Shown here: positions 4,965 through 5,940 of the stretch, in pieces
Layout: each line of letters starts with the position of its first letter
Position numbering within the stretch: position 1 is the first letter of the stretch
Assembly (NCBI GenBank): GCA_021781255.1
Contig: JAJXXG010000728.1
Location: 1 to 5,940 of the forward strand
Direction of reading: 5' to 3'
Source of the DNA: Acidobacteriota bacterium
GTDB lineage: Bacteria; Acidobacteriota; Terriglobia; Terriglobales; Acidobacteriaceae
Length of the DNA stretch: 5,940 nucleotides
Notes under the pieces: generated by a model
The model's input: only the letters and a program-made list of their open reading frames with translations
Told to the model about the DNA's origin: nothing
Databases searched by the model: none
Translations under genes and position numbers: made by a program

Positions 4965-5940
4965 CTATGCGGCGTTGAGCGTTGTCAACGCCGTTTGCAG
5001 TTGTGCATCGTGACCCTCAAGCGCAGCTTCGTACGACCAGTCCACAGGGATGTCTGGTGTTATCCCCTTGCCCTCGATCCGAACCCCATTCCAGCTTGTA
5101 TATGCCGCCACAGGAAGCACCAGAGTGTATTCGTGCCCGATTTTGATGCCGGACCGCGATACCAGCCGACCCGCGGTGCGATTGCCAACGATTGTGGCAA
5201 GGTGATTCTCCTGCGCAAACTGCGCCAGCATTTCAGCGGCTCCCGTGGAGTGCTCATTCACTAGAATCACGACGCGGCCATGAAAACGGCGCTTGCCGAG
5301 GCCTTCGGTAACGAGGGCGATGGACCTCTTTTTGGCAAATTTGAGGGCCAGGGGCAGCAGCTCGAATTTGAACCGGGGAATGTGTCCGAATCGCGGCAGT
5401 CTTTCCTTGTCATACCCATGTTCGGCCATGGGGCGGTCGAGGCTGAAACCGATTGGCATCTTGCCGGGGGTGAGATAGCTCATGATGCGGAGCCCGCCGA
5501 TTCCACCACCAGGATTTCCCCGTAGGTCGACGAGAAGGCCATCGGCGCTTTGGAACTTCCTGTCGAAAGCTGCGGACACTTCGTTGGCGAAGTCAATGCC
5601 AATATAGCCGGGGAAAAGGCTCACCTTCAGATTCGCGATGGACTTCTCAAGAATTGAGGCTGCGACGCTCCGCGGCTCGGAGTACGGATTGGATTTGTAT
5701 TTCGGCTTTTTGGTTCGGAGATCGATGTGGATGGAGCGCCTTTCACCTGCCCGCGAGACCGTGATCTCAGTCTCTCGATCCATTTCGAATGCCGGCGAGT
5801 GGGGAGGTTCCGCATCACGCCCGGCGACCGCGATCAGGAGATCCGCCGGCTTAATCTCCGCCCGCTCTGCAACGCCGCCGGGCAGAATGTCCTGAAAGGC
5901 CCAGCGAAGACCTTCCGTCGGTGTATAGACGGCGCGGAAA
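4965..5940 (-). CDS. S41-family peptidase with PDZ domain (5' end outside window)
   Basis: The last 324 residues of a C-terminal-processing-type serine peptidase. The frame stays open to the right edge, so the start, and any signal peptide, is outside. The first visible residues form most of a PDZ domain (DILPGGVAERAEIKPADLLI, ending near 5715), which in this family recognises substrate C-termini. The S41 core follows: FPGYIGIDF, then LLVDLRGNPGGG, then the nucleophile motif NEHSTGAAE with the Ser at codon 5249-5247, and the closing GKGITPDIPV typical of the family. An insertion of about 60 residues rich in basic side chains (from about MSYLTPGKM to GLGKRRFHG) separates the strand motif from the nucleophile. 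The CTP catalytic Lys, normally in T-x-G-K, aligns with Arg in NRTAGR (codon 5168-5166), and the Gln four residues on is also Arg, so the classical Ser/Lys mechanism may not apply. Likely periplasmic by family; substrate unknown. Confidence 0.93.
   Translation of the reverse strand, partial: FRAVYTPTEGLRWAFQDILPGGVAERAEIKPADLLIAVAGRDAEPPHSPAFEMDRETEITVSRAGERRSIHIDLRTKKPKYKSNPYSEPRSVAASILEKSIANLKVSLFPGYIGIDFANEVSAAFDRKFQSADGLLVDLRGNPGGGIGGLRIMSYLTPGKMPIGFSLDRPMAEHGYDKERLPRFGHIPRFKFELLPLALKFAKKRSIALVTEGLGKRRFHGRVVILVNEHSTGAAEMLAQFAQENHLATIVGNRTAGRLVSRSGIKIGHEYTLVLPVAAYTSWNGVRIEGKGITPDIPVDWSYEAALEGHDAQLQTALTTLNAA
4970..4993. repeat. Perfect 9-base inverted repeat at the end of the S41 gene
   Basis: CGGCGTTGA (4970-4978) and TCAACGCCG (4985-4993) are perfectly complementary around a 6-base loop. 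The hairpin covers the last coding codons of the peptidase, ending 3 bases before its stop codon. Transcribed from either strand it would be stable, but no U-run follows, so it may stabilise the 3' end of the mRNA or assist termination rather than being a classical intrinsic terminator. Confidence 0.6.

Noticed and set aside
1..5940. CRISPR array, tRNA, rRNA, insertion sequence or phage attachment site
   Set aside because: Reading the window through showed no regularly spaced repeats, no cloverleaf-like sequence, no transposase and no terminal inverted repeats with target duplications.

Overview
The window looks like part of an Acidobacteriota chromosome. The strongest evidence is the tandem of a small PadR-family regulator followed after 8 bases by a 901-residue double-FtsX permease of the 'acidobacterial duplicated orphan permease' (ADOP) type, with no ATPase gene alongside. 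That pair is a signature of the phylum. The DNA is moderately GC-rich, coding is dense, and no rRNA, tRNA, insertion sequence or CRISPR array is visible.

Left part (1-843, minus strand): two genes overlapping by ATGA together make up a Cas4/Dna2-like PD-(D/E)XK iron-sulfur nuclease. The upstream gene (592-843) carries the first cluster cysteine, the motif-I histidine and a C-terminal membrane helix. The downstream gene (65-595) starts with a membrane helix and carries the Asp, Glu-x-Lys and Gln-x3-Tyr motifs and the last three cysteines. The predicted result is a membrane-anchored nuclease whose metal cluster and active site are each built from two chains. A possible third minus-strand gene begins at the left edge.

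Middle (844-1076): a divergent intergenic region containing a good candidate promoter for the PadR gene, an imperfect dyad overlapping its -10 region, and an 11-base direct repeat. One copy of the repeat lies in the padR promoter and the other lies in front of the nuclease genes. Shared control by PadR is possible but is inference.

Centre (1077-4129, plus strand): the PadR regulator and the ADOP permease, almost certainly one transcript. Then 4191-4850 (plus) encodes a secreted protein of unknown function, 61 bases after the permease.

Right part (4965-5940, minus strand): the C-terminal 324 residues of a PDZ-containing S41 (C-terminal-processing-like) peptidase whose start lies outside the window. 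It is convergent with the secreted protein gene. The usual catalytic Lys and Gln positions of CTP peptidases appear to be Arg here.
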